NCBI GenBank assembly: GCA_963995525.1
Contig: OZ023205.1
Span: 62,194,604-62,258,603 of the forward strand
Length of the DNA stretch: 64,000 bases
Source of the DNA: Escarpia spicata
Taxonomy: Eukaryota > Annelida > Polychaeta > Sabellida > Siboglinidae
Reading direction: 5' to 3'
The notes beneath the pieces were generated by a model that ran no database searches, was not told where the DNA came from, and was given only the letters and a program-made list of their open reading frames with translations. The position numbers and the translations under genes were made by a program. This document shows positions 24,915-36,800 of this stretch, piece by piece; within the stretch, counting starts at the first letter, position 1, and the number at the start of each line of letters is the position of its first letter.

Positions 24915-24917
24915 TGA

Positions 24918-27900
24918 GATGACGCAGCCACTCCAACCCCATGCCCATGCACACCGCGCACAGCACCGCCGCCACTCCCCGAGGGCCTACCGATGCCCGC
25001 GACCGAGGAGAACCGAGCAGCGATCGAGTCGTGGCTGAAGAGGCGGTACGCGGCGAGCACATTCAACACATGTACCCACCAAACACTGCCCATGATGTCG
25101 GGCCCACCCTTGCGACTGATGATAGACAAGGATGCGACACCTGTCGCACGACACAGTCCAATACCGGTGGCCGTGCACTGGCAGGACGAGGTCAAGGCCG
25201 GCTTGGACGAGGATGTACGTCTCGGTGTGCTCGAGAAGGTACCAGTCGGCGATCGGGTCACATGGTGCCACCGTATGGTGATTTGTGCTAAAAAGAATGG
25301 CAAGCCAAGACGCACGGTGGGCTTTCAGGCATTAAAAGTACATGCGGCACGTGAAACCCACCACACCCCATCCCCGTTCCATCAGGCGCGAGGTGTCCCC
25401 GAGAACAAGCGTAAGACGGTATTCGACGCTTGGAATGGGTATCACAGCATGCGTCTGCACGAGGACGATAAACACCTGATGACGTTCATCATGTCGTGGG
25501 GACGTTACCGCTACTGTGTCGCTCCACAGGGGTATCGCGCGTCGGGCGACGGCTACACTCGCCGATACGACGAGATTGTCTCGGGGATAGACGACCACAC
25601 GAAATGCATCGACGACGCCCTGCTCTGGTCGGATAGTATCGCCGACAGCTTCCACCAGGCCGTGCAATGGCTTGACGTGTGCGGTCGGAATGGCATAACC
25701 CTGAACCCGGGGAAATTCGTCTTTAGCAGCCCCGTCGTTGATTTCGCGGGATTCACCATCACAATGGACAGCGTACTACCCTGCCCGAAATATTCTGATG
25801 CAATCCTGAACTTCCCCGTGCCACGTAACATTCACGACATCCACTCATGGTTCGGTCTCGTGAACCAGGTCTCATATGCCTTCAGCATGGCGGAACGAAT
25901 GCTACCATTCCGCGCACTCCTGAAGGCGGGCCAACAATTTCGATGGGACACGGAGCTTCAGGAGATATTCGATGAGTCGAAGGAACACATCGTCCAGGAA
26001 ATCGAGACCGGCGTCAGGATATTCGACAAGAGCAAACCGACCTGCATCACCACCGACTGGTCGAAAACCGGAATCGGCTTCTGGCTACTGCAGAAGCACT
26101 GTGGTTGCACGCCGGTGAAACCGTTCTGCTGCAACGGCGGCTGGAAAGTGACTCTGGTCGGTAGCCGATTTACACACGCGGCGGAATCGCGCTACACCCC
26201 GATTGAAGGCGAGGCACTGGCAGTCGCCGACGCACTGGATAAAGCATGCTACTTCGTGCTTGGTTGCGAGGATCTCATCATCGCGGTCGATCACAAGCCA
26301 CTCTTGAAGATCTTCGGCGATCGCTCCCTGGAGGATATACCGAACTCGCGCCAACGTAACTTGAAAGAGAAGCCTACGGGGCGCCCGGTGAAGACGGACC
26401 TCCCGGACGATCACGCATCACTATCGGATATCCTATGGGGTCACACTCACCCCGACGACGCTGATTCGGAACTACTGACACACCGTGACACCACCGGGAT
26501 ACTGGGATCGGTGACATGGGATCGCGTGAGAGAGGCCACCGCGAGCAACCCCGACATGCACTTACTCACTGAACTGATCGAGGACGGTATGCCGAAGACT
26601 CGGAGCGAGATGCCATTGCCCATCCGACAGTTTCACCAGTACCGACATGAGCTGTCGACGACCGACGGCGTAGCCATCTATAAGGATCGCGTCATCATCC
26701 CACCCGCGCTACGACACGCCATGCTGGCCGCCCTCCACGCAGCACACCAGGGCGTGTCTATGATGACGGCAAGAGCGGAAACATCGATATTCTGGCCCGG
26801 TATGACAGAGGACATCGCCAAGGTCTGCAACGAATGCGAGCACTGCCATCGTATGGCCCCATCCCAGCCAGCCGCGCCGCCCACCCATATTACCCGTCTA
26901 CCCGTTCCAGGCGATATGCTCCGACTTCTTCTCGTACAAGGGCGTGCACTACGTAGTAGTTGTCGATCGCTACTCGAATTGGCCCATCATCCCGAAGGCA
27001 TCGACGGGCGGGGCTGGCCTGGTTAACATTCTGAGACAGACTTTCGTGACCTACGGGACACCGGAGGAGCTTGCATCGGACGGCGGTCCAGAATACACAT
27101 CGACCGACACCCGCCAGTTCCTACGCACATGGGGCGTGAATCATAGGCTGTCCTCAGTCGCCTTCCCCCATAGCAATTGCCGCGCGGAGGTCGCTGTTAA
27201 GACAATGAAGCGCTTGATAACGGACAACACCGGCGGGAAGGGCGATCTGGACACAGATGCAGTACAGCGAGCGGTCTTACAATACCGCAACACGCCAGAC
27301 CCATACACTAAGATATCACCAGCAATGTGTGTATTTGGTCGCATGATACGTGACTTCATCCCGGTGATCCCCGGCAAGTATCTCCCCCACGACACCTGGC
27401 GCGACACACTACGTGCCCGCGAAGACGCACTCCGCAAAAGGCACATCAAGACGCACGAGTACTGGAGCGAACACACCAGGCGCCTGCCCGTACTGGCAGT
27501 GGGTGACTATGTCCGCATCCAGAACCAAACTGGACAACACCCGAAAAAATGGGACCGCACCGGCACGGTCGTGGAAGTCAAACAGCATGACCAATACCAG
27601 GTCAAAGTCGATGGATCCGGTCGTGTGACGCTCCGCAAACGTTGTTTCCTACGGAAGTTCACATCGTTCACTTCCCCGGAACCGCCTCGGCCAATCGATG
27701 TAGACCTCGGCACGAGACTAGCCCCGACCCCGCCGCCCCCACGTACGATCCCACCGATGTTGCCATCGCCGCCCGACGTGGCCCCCACCACACCTGCTGG
27801 CCTGGCTCCGGCCCCAGACGTGACTCACCGCTCACCATCTCACGGCTCACCATCTCCCGTGGCCCCTACGGCTGTCACTACGCCATCACACCACCCTACA

Positions 27901-28073
27901 CTGGACATCGCTACCCCGAGCCGCCCGATAATGCCGAGCTCGATACCACCAGCTAGACGTATCATACCGCTGACGTCACCGTTGCCACCCAAGGCACCTC
28001 CAGAACCTGCTGTGAGACGCTCCAACCGTGAACCCAAGGCACCGGGTTGGCACACTGATTACGAGATGAAATG
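24918..28073 (+). pseudogene. pol: Gypsy pol: reverse transcriptase, RNase H, integrase
   Basis: The same frame continues from gag-protease. Reverse transcriptase shows the fingers/palm blocks and the catalytic CIDDALLW (near 25605; the usual Tyr is Cys, as in some Gypsy lineages). RNase H follows with TDWSKTGIGFWLL, an EGEALAVADAL block and VDHKPLLKI. From memory of the family, the segment between RNase H and the integrase looks shortened after RNLKEK (inference). The integrase zinc finger (H...H...CNECEHC) sits at about 26710-26860. A frameshift near 26885-26905 moves the integrase core into frame 1: first Asp in CSDFF, second in ASDGGPEY, Glu in CRAEVAVK. A Pro-rich tail ends at 28074. The frameshift and the TGA codons upstream make this copy defective. 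Confidence 0.9.
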
Positions 28074-28173
28074 AACTTTCAGTAAGACTTATAGCATAAA
28101 AATGTTTAATCACGCCATTCTAAATGTTCTCAGCTTATTACTCAGAGACTCTTAGTAAAAGCTTAGAGGGAGA

Positions 28174-28362
28174 TAGGAAATAATGAACACTCCCGCTTAC
28201 TACTTACATATCTACAATAGACGCTCCCCGTAACCGGAAGCCTCCGGGCCGCGATTGACTGTATTCCACCATACCAGTAACAGCTTGTTTGATTATTGTA
28301 TCATTAGACCGGATTTACTATTAAATACGTGATTAAATGCAAGAGAACTTCGTTCTTCTTTA
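28174..28362 (+). repeat. 3' LTR of the Gypsy element
   Basis: 189 bases, the partner of 22992-23180, followed by the target duplication ATCTT. Confidence 0.93.
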
Positions 28363-28367
28363 ATCTT

Positions 28368-29280
28368 GGCCTAAATTATTAGCATCATTCGCCATGTAGA
28401 TACTCCCCTGGGTTGACACATAGCATTAGGCTAGCACTAACAGTTGGATTTGGATCAGAACTGACAAAACTTTGTCAATCATAAGTAGGCCTACTCATCT
28501 TCTTCCAATATACGCCTAACCTCAACATGCTGAGGATACAGGTGGTATGTGGCATGGCAGGCGAACAGGAAAACTGTTTTTGTTTTTAGACTTAGAGTGC
28601 AATATATATATATATATATATATAGAACACAATTATTGTGTAAATAAACAGAAATACATTGAACAAATTAATTATTCTTTTTCTTCCGTTAAGTGGCCAC
28701 AATCAATATATGATTATTCTGCCACTATTCTGGGGATCTGACATTTGAAAAGAAAAACCTACCTCCTACAAAATAGACCAAATACACCCTACTAATAACA
28801 TTTCTAGTAACATTCTTCTTCCTCATACTTACCACCAAACCTTCGAGAAACACCATCACTCACACCAATCCTGGCATTAATGGTCACGTAGACGTAGTAA
28901 ATTCCTGTGATATGATGTATACCCGCCTGCCGTAGTCAAGTAGTTTGTGCCTTGTGGGCGATATTATGCGGCTTTTCGGTAAGTTTTTCAAGCCGGGACG
29001 TCGTTCTTCAAGTTAAAATGTCATGCGGCCTAAAATTGCCTGCTCTGTGCCTTATTTAGACTTCTTGTTTTCTACGTATACAAATCCGACATAAATCCTA
29101 TATGAATCAGGGCTGTAAGTGAGTTTAACATCTGGTGACAATCGGTTCTAACTGACAATCGACTACTCTCAAGATGACACAAACACTTCCGCGTTAGGTC
29201 GGGGGCGATGCCGCGTCGGCGGGGAATTCTAATCGGTCGTTTCGGCGGCAAATTTGGCTCTTGGCCCGCTAGATCAGTTC
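28368..29280. other. Gene-free stretch
   Basis: AT-rich, with a short TA microsatellite at 28602-28622. No coding motif was recognised. Confidence 0.5.
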
Positions 29281-29345
29281 TTGACGACTGGGTCGCGACC
29301 CAACATTCGATCACACTGAGTGGGCTGCAAGAGCTATTTTCTCTA
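29281..29345 (+). repeat. hAT-end-like repeat, copy A
   Basis: CTGGGTCGCGACCCAA, then a GAGTGGG block and CAAGAG. The same order recurs at 29485-29550 in the same orientation. The palindromic GGGTCGCGACCC is typical of the ends of some hAT-type MITEs in animals. Confidence 0.55.
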
Positions 29346-29471
29346 ATGATATGGTCTCTTGATATTATAACAAGCAAGATACATACACACAGTTTTTACC
29401 TATATTGTTTAATTCAACTCTATATTACGAATCAATTATATAATTAAGAACGATCGATATGTTTACCTAAA

Positions 29472-29550
29472 TCAGCGGTTCTTAACCCCTGGGTCGCGAC
29501 CCAAGATTGGGTCGGGTCGCCAAGGCATTTTGAGTGGGTCACCAAGAGTT
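29472..29550 (+). repeat. hAT-end-like repeat, copy B
   Basis: CAGCGGTTCTTAACCCCTGG, then GTCGCGACCCAA, GAGTGGGTC and CCAAGAG. The opening CAG.GGTTCT...CC resembles a hAT terminal repeat. No matching inverted end was found, so it is called only as an end. Confidence 0.6.
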
Positions 29551-29931
29551 TACAGTGACTATATACGAACGTTTGCGCGAGAACAATATTATTCATTATA
29601 AACACGTAACGTTGCATGTGATGTATCATGTGATGTACTATCACACTGTATGTCAAATACACACTACATTTGGCGCAGACCTGCCACATGATATAGAATT
29701 ACCCGTATCCGATACGGATTTTGTCAATTTTTTTAGTAGTAGTACGTACGCGGTGTCGTACTCTATTTTGATACGGATTTCAATAACATTTAGACATATC
29801 TTTATATAGGTACACTATTTACTTGTATGCATCACAAAACCATATTGCAGTCATATCAGTTGAAAAAACCAACAGCTTTCGGTGCAATAATTAAAGTAAT
29901 CGTTTATCTTAGTGACTAACTACATCGAAAG

Positions 29932-29973
29932 AACGAACTAAATCACCGAAAATAGTCAGTGATTTAGTTCGTT
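29932..29973. other. Perfect 15-base inverted repeat
   Basis: The left arm AACGAACTAAATCAC (29932-29946) and right arm GTGATTTAGTTCGTT (29959-29973) are exact reverse complements with a 12-base loop. It lies about 40 bases before the putative acceptor of the exon at 30015. It could be an element end, a regulatory dyad or chance. Confidence 0.75.
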
Positions 29974-30014
29974 GTAGCGCGCAATAGCCAATATATGGCG
30001 CGCTCATAAATTGT

Positions 30015-30435
30015 AGTTCTGAAAAATGCGGCAGGTGGCTCAACGGCGGGAAACAGCTATTCGCCCACCCGTAACGTTGTTGATTTGCGCACCATCAACT
30101 TCGACGATCGCTCCATCCAGCACAATGACTCGACAGTCACGGTCAGTTTGAAGGTGCGCTCCTTCTTCGAGGATGAAGATGTCACGTCAGCCGTCCAGGC
30201 GTCATTCATCAACGATGTGCGCGCATTTTACTGTGCTGTTGTGCGCAAGATGATCGCAAAGTTTCCATGCGGCAACATGGTGCTGCGCGACTTGAGTGTT
30301 CACGACACTGCAGCCCGTGTGAACCTCACATACGAGCCGATTGTGCGTCTGGCAGCCCGTTTTGTTCCAGGCCAGCAAAAACGAGACATTTTCATTTCAT
30401 CAACTGGCAATTTTTTAACAAAATCTAATTTGTAG
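30015..30435 (+). CDS. Terminal exon of an unrecognised protein
   Basis: An open frame follows a possible acceptor (TTGTAG, 30009-30014) and ends at the stop at 30433-30435. The product includes NFDDRSIQ, FINDVRAFYCAVVRKM, KFPCGNMVLRDLSV and VRLAARF. The AFY...KFP...L.DL pattern recalls the C-terminus of a large uncharacterised protein family found in many animals, often in transposon-related proteins; this is a resemblance only. No upstream exon was identified. Its composition is more coding-like than its neighbours. It converges with the small basic-protein gene, with about 155 bases between the stops. Confidence 0.5.
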
Positions 30436-30590
30436 ACATTTTATTTGAATGATCAGGTATATTCTACGATATATATTACTAAAAACAAGGTTTCAAACTT
30501 GAATATTTTTAGTTTTTCTGTTAACTTTAATATGAGTACATTAAACGCCCACCGATTTACGTTACACAATGACGCTTAGTTTGTTGTTCT

Positions 30591-31055
30591 TTAGTCTGTG
30601 GACTGTGAATTGTTCAGCTTCTTTTCCACCTGCTTGCTTCTTTGCTCGAGTTCATCAAGTTTCACCACCTCTTGTTCGTGTATTTTCTTGTTTTGCGTAG
30701 ACACAATAGTGTTAGTGCGATTCCTCTTCCTTGAATTTTGAAATGGCAATTTCACAGTAAGCGTTGTATTGGGCAAGATTGTTGTTGTGCTGTCGCAAGG
30801 CCCGCCATTTTCGTCTGCCACCTCTCGAACTTCTGGCTGTGTAGCAGCACTTGCTAATGCATTGAGCTTTCTCCGATATGTTTTGTCGTAGACGCGTCCC
30901 TTTCTTTTCTTTTCCTGCAGTTTTGACATTGATATGTTGTCTCTTGGCACGTAATATTTCATAACACGATCTGTCTCCTTTCTTCCATAATGTGGATCTG
31001 TTGTCTTTTTTCTATCTCTGTAAGCTTTCTGTCGTTCAGCTGATGTTTTTGCCAT
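30591..31055 (-). CDS. Small basic, possibly DNA-binding protein
   Basis: A single open frame of 154 codons starts at ATG 31055, whose context ACCATGG is an ideal Kozak match; an in-frame GTG at 31070 is less likely. The N-terminus reads MAKTSAERQKAYRDRKK, a bZIP-like basic stretch, then a YYVPRDNIS block and more Lys/Arg clusters. The last 30 residues are Glu/Lys-rich with heptad-like Leu/Val spacing, so a short coiled coil is possible. Small proteins with this AER..YR.RKK start occur in many copies in invertebrate genomes, which suggests a link with mobile elements, but I cannot name the family. No stop or frameshift interrupts it. Confidence 0.6.
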   Translation of the reverse strand: MAKTSAERQKAYRDRKKTTDPHYGRKETDRVMKYYVPRDNISMSKLQEKKRKGRVYDKTYRRKLNALASAATQPEVREVADENGGPCDSTTTILPNTTLTVKLPFQNSRKRNRTNTIVSTQNKKIHEQEVVKLDELEQRSKQVEKKLNNSQSTD

Positions 31056-31070
31056 GGTTCCTACAAACAC

Positions 31071-31894
31071 AAACTAAATAATGCTTCAAAAACTGCACAC
31101 GCTTGTGTCCATAGCCATATGTCATCAACGTTTGTCAAAATTTGAGATGATATTAATAATAATGTTGTTAGTCATGTCGTGCAATATTATATGGTTCTAT
31201 CAATCTAAACATAATACATAACGTAAAGCATTTTAACATTTATCGAAGTCGCACGTCGGGTATACGAATTTCGATCGATTTAGGTTACAATTTACGTTAC
31301 GTATTCTATACAGGTCCATTGAGCGGCACGTGTTCACATTTCATTCTATTTAATATCGCCCATCGAAGAATGAGTACTCTCACGCTAGAAATGCATAATA
31401 CATTTGTTATCGCTGTATTTCATCCGTTATACCTGAGTGAGTTATGCTTCTAGTATATCCTGTTAGTTTACACTGGGTCAATATCCTAAGAGAAATTAAG
31501 AACCATTTATTCACACTAACACTACGACTAAACGTACCTAGTCACTCAACCATGGACATGGTAAAATTGCATGACAGTTTGCTGCGCGTTTATACAATTA
31601 TTTGTCGGCATAAACGAAAATGGTGTAACGTAACTCAGTGTAACGTAAATTGGGCAAATTCACGACTCAAACTTTCTACACTGTTTCAAGGAACGCCGGA
31701 AAGAATGTATACTATGGTATTTGTAGTAACCTCTGTTGAATAACAGTGAAACATTTCTTTTGGCATGCCCCTACATACTTTCTTCAGTATCGCCGTAACG
31801 TCAATCAAATCCTTAAAGTTGAAAACTGAAAATGCTAATGGGTTTGTCCTATGACTGTAGCATTAAGATAACTGCTGCAAATAATTGCAGTAGG

Positions 31895-31953
<59 letters not shown>

Positions 31954-32771
31954 ATTAGATTTTAATAACAGTTTGCAACTACGTGTGGTGTGAATTTAAA
32001 GTTGGAGAACAATTAAAGGAGACAGTATAACGTAAATCGCATGATTTCGGCGACAAGCTACTCATGAGCAAAGACACATAATGTTGTATTGCAGGTGATT
32101 TATGTATACCATAAAATAATCTACACTTTGTATTACATAAAAGAAACACACACGAAGCACTTTTATAATAAGTAGTTTAATAATTTTAACAGTGGTTGTA
32201 GTCAGAGTGTTGCCGCGACGACATGCGAAAACGCACATTTGTGCCGCGTGCATGCGTTCGTAATTCAACAAATTTTACAGTTAACTACATAAAACTATAC
32301 ATGGTTTTAATCCTTATCATGTCTTCTAGCCACTGGAGTCGGACATTTGTATAGACTTTTCAAGGCCCCTATAACAACCACGAAAAAAAGCCGGCGACAG
32401 CACTTTTTCAAAAGTGTCTCGTTTTCGTTGGCCTTGCCCTCCAGACGCTGATGCCGAATATCTGAAAGATGAATATGAGCATTTTCAGCTGTTGGCCGAT
32501 GGCGCCATCGTGCTGGAGGAGGATGGTTAAGCGCGGTAGATCGACCACGTCTCGTCTGAGATTCTCTCAATCCAGCAGACACCATTACTGCGTACATTCC
32601 TTGTAAACTGAACATCGACAACAGCTGCCACCAGTTGGCTGTGTCAGCTGAGATGCTGAGACTGGGTAAATCTGCAAAGCATGCTGAGTCACAATGATGA
32701 ATGTAGTTTGTGGAAGATGTTGGGTATAATGTATGAGTAATACAATTATGTACTTGTTGTTATGGTATGTG

Positions 32772-32854
<83 letters not shown>

Positions 32855-33815
32855 AATGTATGAATGGTTCAGATTGATACAGATCCTTACAGAATTTTAG
32901 GTCAAAAATACAGATTGTAACCCAAAAATGTGGCAGTAATGTATTCGTCAATAATACAGCTGGTATGAGTAAGTCATATTCTGTTTGATGCCGTACCAGA
33001 GGATCTTCCCAACTTCGAATGGTTTGCACGCAATTAAGATCCGCGTTAAGAATGGGAAATTCTCACAACAGAACAATGTCATGCTCTGTCTTATTACATT
33101 ATTTGTTGGTTGAGCCGTGGAACGGTTCTAGTGAGATATATGATAGGCCTAATTCTGTGAGATTTCTCCATTGAATTGGCGCACCGGTCAATCAGCTGGA
33201 AGATACCGAGTTTCGAGTTACGTTTTACGTTCGGACATTTAAACACGTTGAATACGCTGCTTCAGGAAGACAACAACAGTGGAAGTGTACACACACAGCT
33301 GTCGCCTTTAAAATGCATGCCAAGAACGCTAAATTTAGTGTCTACGTATTTCAAGTTCACCAGGTACTTTTGCGTCATAGACGATGCACGCGTAGAAGAT
33401 GCCAACCCGGTTTTTGTTGGTGTGTAGGACAGCCTGCACACTGCCTTCAGTGGTCGAATTGCCGACTTCGCTGCGTCTTTGCAAGTTCGTTTATTGCTCA
33501 GTCTGACTTTATTGAAGTTGTCAATCAGTCAGGGCGGTCCAGGCTGGCGGCTGTTTTCCACAAGTGACGTCACATAATCTCACGCCGTTGTCACTCGGCA
33601 GTTTCCGTCAGACGGCAAATTTAGAGGTTCTTTTTATCTCTTATGCGATTCACAAACATATTTTCAAAAGCATTATCTGAAACTGCATACAGCATTTGTT
33701 ATTATGGAACACAGCACATTTTATCCCAGGATATGACTTTTAAGGCTACAACGTACGACACCAGGGTTAAAGTCCCTGCCGACTTGTGTTCTGGCACGAC
33801 ATGACGACTTACGAC
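31071..33815. other. Long gene-free stretch with TA microsatellites
   Basis: AT-rich, with TA runs at 31898-31950 and 32775-32850. Open frames at 32307-32621 (minus) and 33176-33567 (plus) show no recognised motif and are not called. Confidence 0.5.
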
Positions 33816-33819
33816 TAAA

Positions 33820-36800
33820 GCCATACGGACGTTGTAAGTTTGACAACAGTGGATATAAAGGAAAGAAATTAGTAAAATGCAAAAAACCCATAAAATATCA
33901 ACCTTGAACGTTAAAACCATACGATCACCCAGGCTAAGAGAAGAACTAGTTAAGAATATAAAAAAAACAGGGAATTGAAGTAATTGGAATTCAAGAGCAC
34001 CGTATAGTACAGGACGAACCAGTACGATACGAGCAGATCCAAGGTAAAACTTTGATCACTACCACAGCCTGGAGAAATGCGACTACTGGAGCAGCAGAGG
34101 GAGGAGTAGGCAGTCTGCTCAACACAGGGGGCATGGGAGCCCTAGAGAACATTACAACACACAGCAGAGGGAGGAGTAGGCATTGTGCTCAACACAAGGG
34201 GCATGGGAGCCCTAGAGAACATTACAACACACAGCAGAGGGAGGAGTAGGCATCCTGCTCAACACAAGGGGCATGGGAGCCCTAGAGAACATTACAACAC
34301 ACAGCAGAGGGAGGAGTAGGCATTCTGCTCAACACAAGGGGCACGGGAGCCCTGGAGAACATTACAACACACAGCAGAGGGAGGAGTAGGCATTCTGCTC
34401 AACACAAGGGACATGGGAGCCCTGGAGAACATTACAACACACAGCAGAGGGAGGAGTAGGCATTCTGCTCAACACAAGGGTCATGGGAGCCCTAGAGAAC
34501 ATTACAACACACAGCAGAGGGAGGAGTAGGCATTCTGCTCAACACAAGGGGCACGGGAGCCCTAGAGAACATTACAACACACAGCAGAGGGAGGAGTAGG
34601 CATTCTGCTCAACACAAGGGGCATGGGTGCCCTAGAGAACATTACAACACACAGCAGAGGGAGGTGTAGGCAGTCTGCTCAACTCAAGGGTCATGGGAAC
34701 CCTAGAGAACATTACAACACACAGCAGAGGGAGGTGTAGGCAGTCTGCTCAACTCAAGGGTCATGGGAGCCCTAGAGAACATTACAACACACAGCAGAGG
34801 GAGGAGTAGGCATTCTGCTCAACACAAGGGGCATGGGTGCCCTAGAGAACATTACAACACACAGCAGAGGGAGGAGTACGCATTCTGCTCAACTCAAGGG
34901 TCATGGGAACCCTAGAGAACATTACAACACACAGCAGAGGGAGGTGTAGGCAGTCTGCTCAACACAAGGGGCATGGGAGCCCTAGAGAACATTACAAAAC
35001 GCAGCAGAGGGAGGAGTAGGCATTCTGCTCAACACAAGGGGCATGCGAGCCCTATAGAGCATTACAACACACAGCCGAGGGAGGAGTAGGCATTCTGCTC
35101 AACACAAGGGACATGGGAGCCATGGAGAACATTACAACACACAGCAGAGGGAGGAGTAGGCAGTCTGCTCAACACAAGGGGCATGGGATCCCTAGAGAAC
35201 ATTACAACACTCAGCAGAGGGAGGAGTAGGCATTCTGCTCAACACAAGGGACATGGCAGCCCTGGAGAACATTACAACACACGGCAGAGGGAGGAGTAGG
35301 CATTCTGCTCAACACAAGGCACATGGGAGCCCTGGAGAACATTACAACACACAGCAGAGGGAGGAGTAGGCAGTCTGCTCAACACAAGGGACATGGGAGC
35401 CCTGGAGAACATTATAACACACGGCAGAGGAAGGAGTAGGCATTCTGCTCAACACAAGGGACATGGGAGCCCTGGAGAACATTACAACACACAGCAGAGG
35501 GAGGAGTAGGCAGTCTGCTCAACACAAGGGGCATGGGAGCCCTAGAAAACATTACAACACGCAGCAGAGGGAGGAGTAGGCAGTCTGCTCAACACAAGGG
35601 GCATGGGAGCCCTAGAGAACATTACAACACACAGCAGAGGGAGGAGTAGGCATTCTGCTCAACACAAGGGACATGGGAGCCCTGGAGAACATTACAACAC
35701 ACGGCAGAGGGAGGAGTAGGCATTCTGCTCAACACAAGGGGCGCGGGAGCCCTGGAGAACATTACAACACACAGTAAACGAATACTGATTGCCAACTTCA
35801 GCGGCAATCCTGCTACATCAGTTATCGTCAAGTATTGTCTGACCAACTCTGCTGAAGTAGATAGCGTAGAGGACCACTACAACGACTTAAGAAGGGCGAT
35901 CGAATTGGTACCAGTGAACAACATGTTGCTGGTTGTATGATACTTTAACGCACGAATTGGACCAGAGGATGCCAAATTTACCAAAACAGTAATGGGACAT
36001 TCCTTATCGATCTTATCACTGAGAAAAATCCTGAGGTCACAAACACAGGATGCCGTAAGAGAAATGGAAAGAGCTGGACGTTTTTAGACCAACATGGAGG
36101 AAAACGGCAGCATGGTTATATCCTGGTCAACAAAAATGGAGAAACAGCGCGATGAACTATGAACCGTACAGTACCTTTGCAAATGTGGGATCTGATCATA
36201 GCATTGTCACAGCTAAAATACGACTTAATCTATATACGAAAAAGTCGCCACCAAGCAAAGTGAAGTATGACTGGAGTGCGTTAAGCAAGGACTGTGGCTT
36301 ACAAAAACAGTACACATGTGAAGTACGGAACAGATTTCAGATTCTATAAATGAGAGATGAAACAGAAACGAAGCGATATGAGCGTCTCATTTCAGCAAAT
36401 AGAGCTGCGACAGAGAAAATTACTCCTGTCAGTAAGAAACAGAAAAAGAAAATTTATACTCAGATGATCCACGAGTAACATCAACCAGAGAGAAAGTTGA
36501 AGAGGCCTATAGGGTCTACCAACAAAACACTTTAGCTAACAACACAGTGAGTTATGAGCGGGCTAAGAAAAACATGGAGACAGCCTATAACATTGTGCAG
36601 GAGGAAGAACTTTGCAGCAACATTGCTAAAGTTGAAAATGCACACATTAATGGAAGACACGGACAGAGCTGGAAGCTTATCAACCAGATAAATGGTAGAA
36701 AGACAGCTCATAAATGACAACTAAAGAGCAAAACTGCGGAACAAAGGGTGGAAAATTGGTACGATCACTTCCACAAACTACTAGGCAGTCCACTACACAT

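Larger units (their letters stand above)
22992..28362 (+). mobile_element. Complete Ty3/Gypsy LTR retrotransposon
   Basis: Two LTRs of 189 bases flank a 5-kb coding region. ATCTT stands on both outer sides (22987-22991 and 28363-28367) as a 5-base target duplication. The LTRs begin TAGG and end TTTA, so the termini are TA...TA rather than TG...CA. They differ by one visible base (cagatc against catatc), implying a recent insertion. A purine tract (AGAGGGAGA, 28165-28173) abuts the 3' LTR as the plus-strand primer. No standard tRNA primer site was recognised after 23180. The interior is clearly more GC-rich than its surroundings. Confidence 0.93.

Noticed and set aside
32307..32621. 104-codon minus-strand open frame
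   Set aside because: No recognisable motif, no homologous pattern and no splice or repeat context to support it.
34091..35770. Regular 70-base array resembling a CRISPR array
   Set aside because: There are no variable spacers; the whole 70-base unit repeats end to end and derives from LINE coding sequence, and the genome is eukaryotic.
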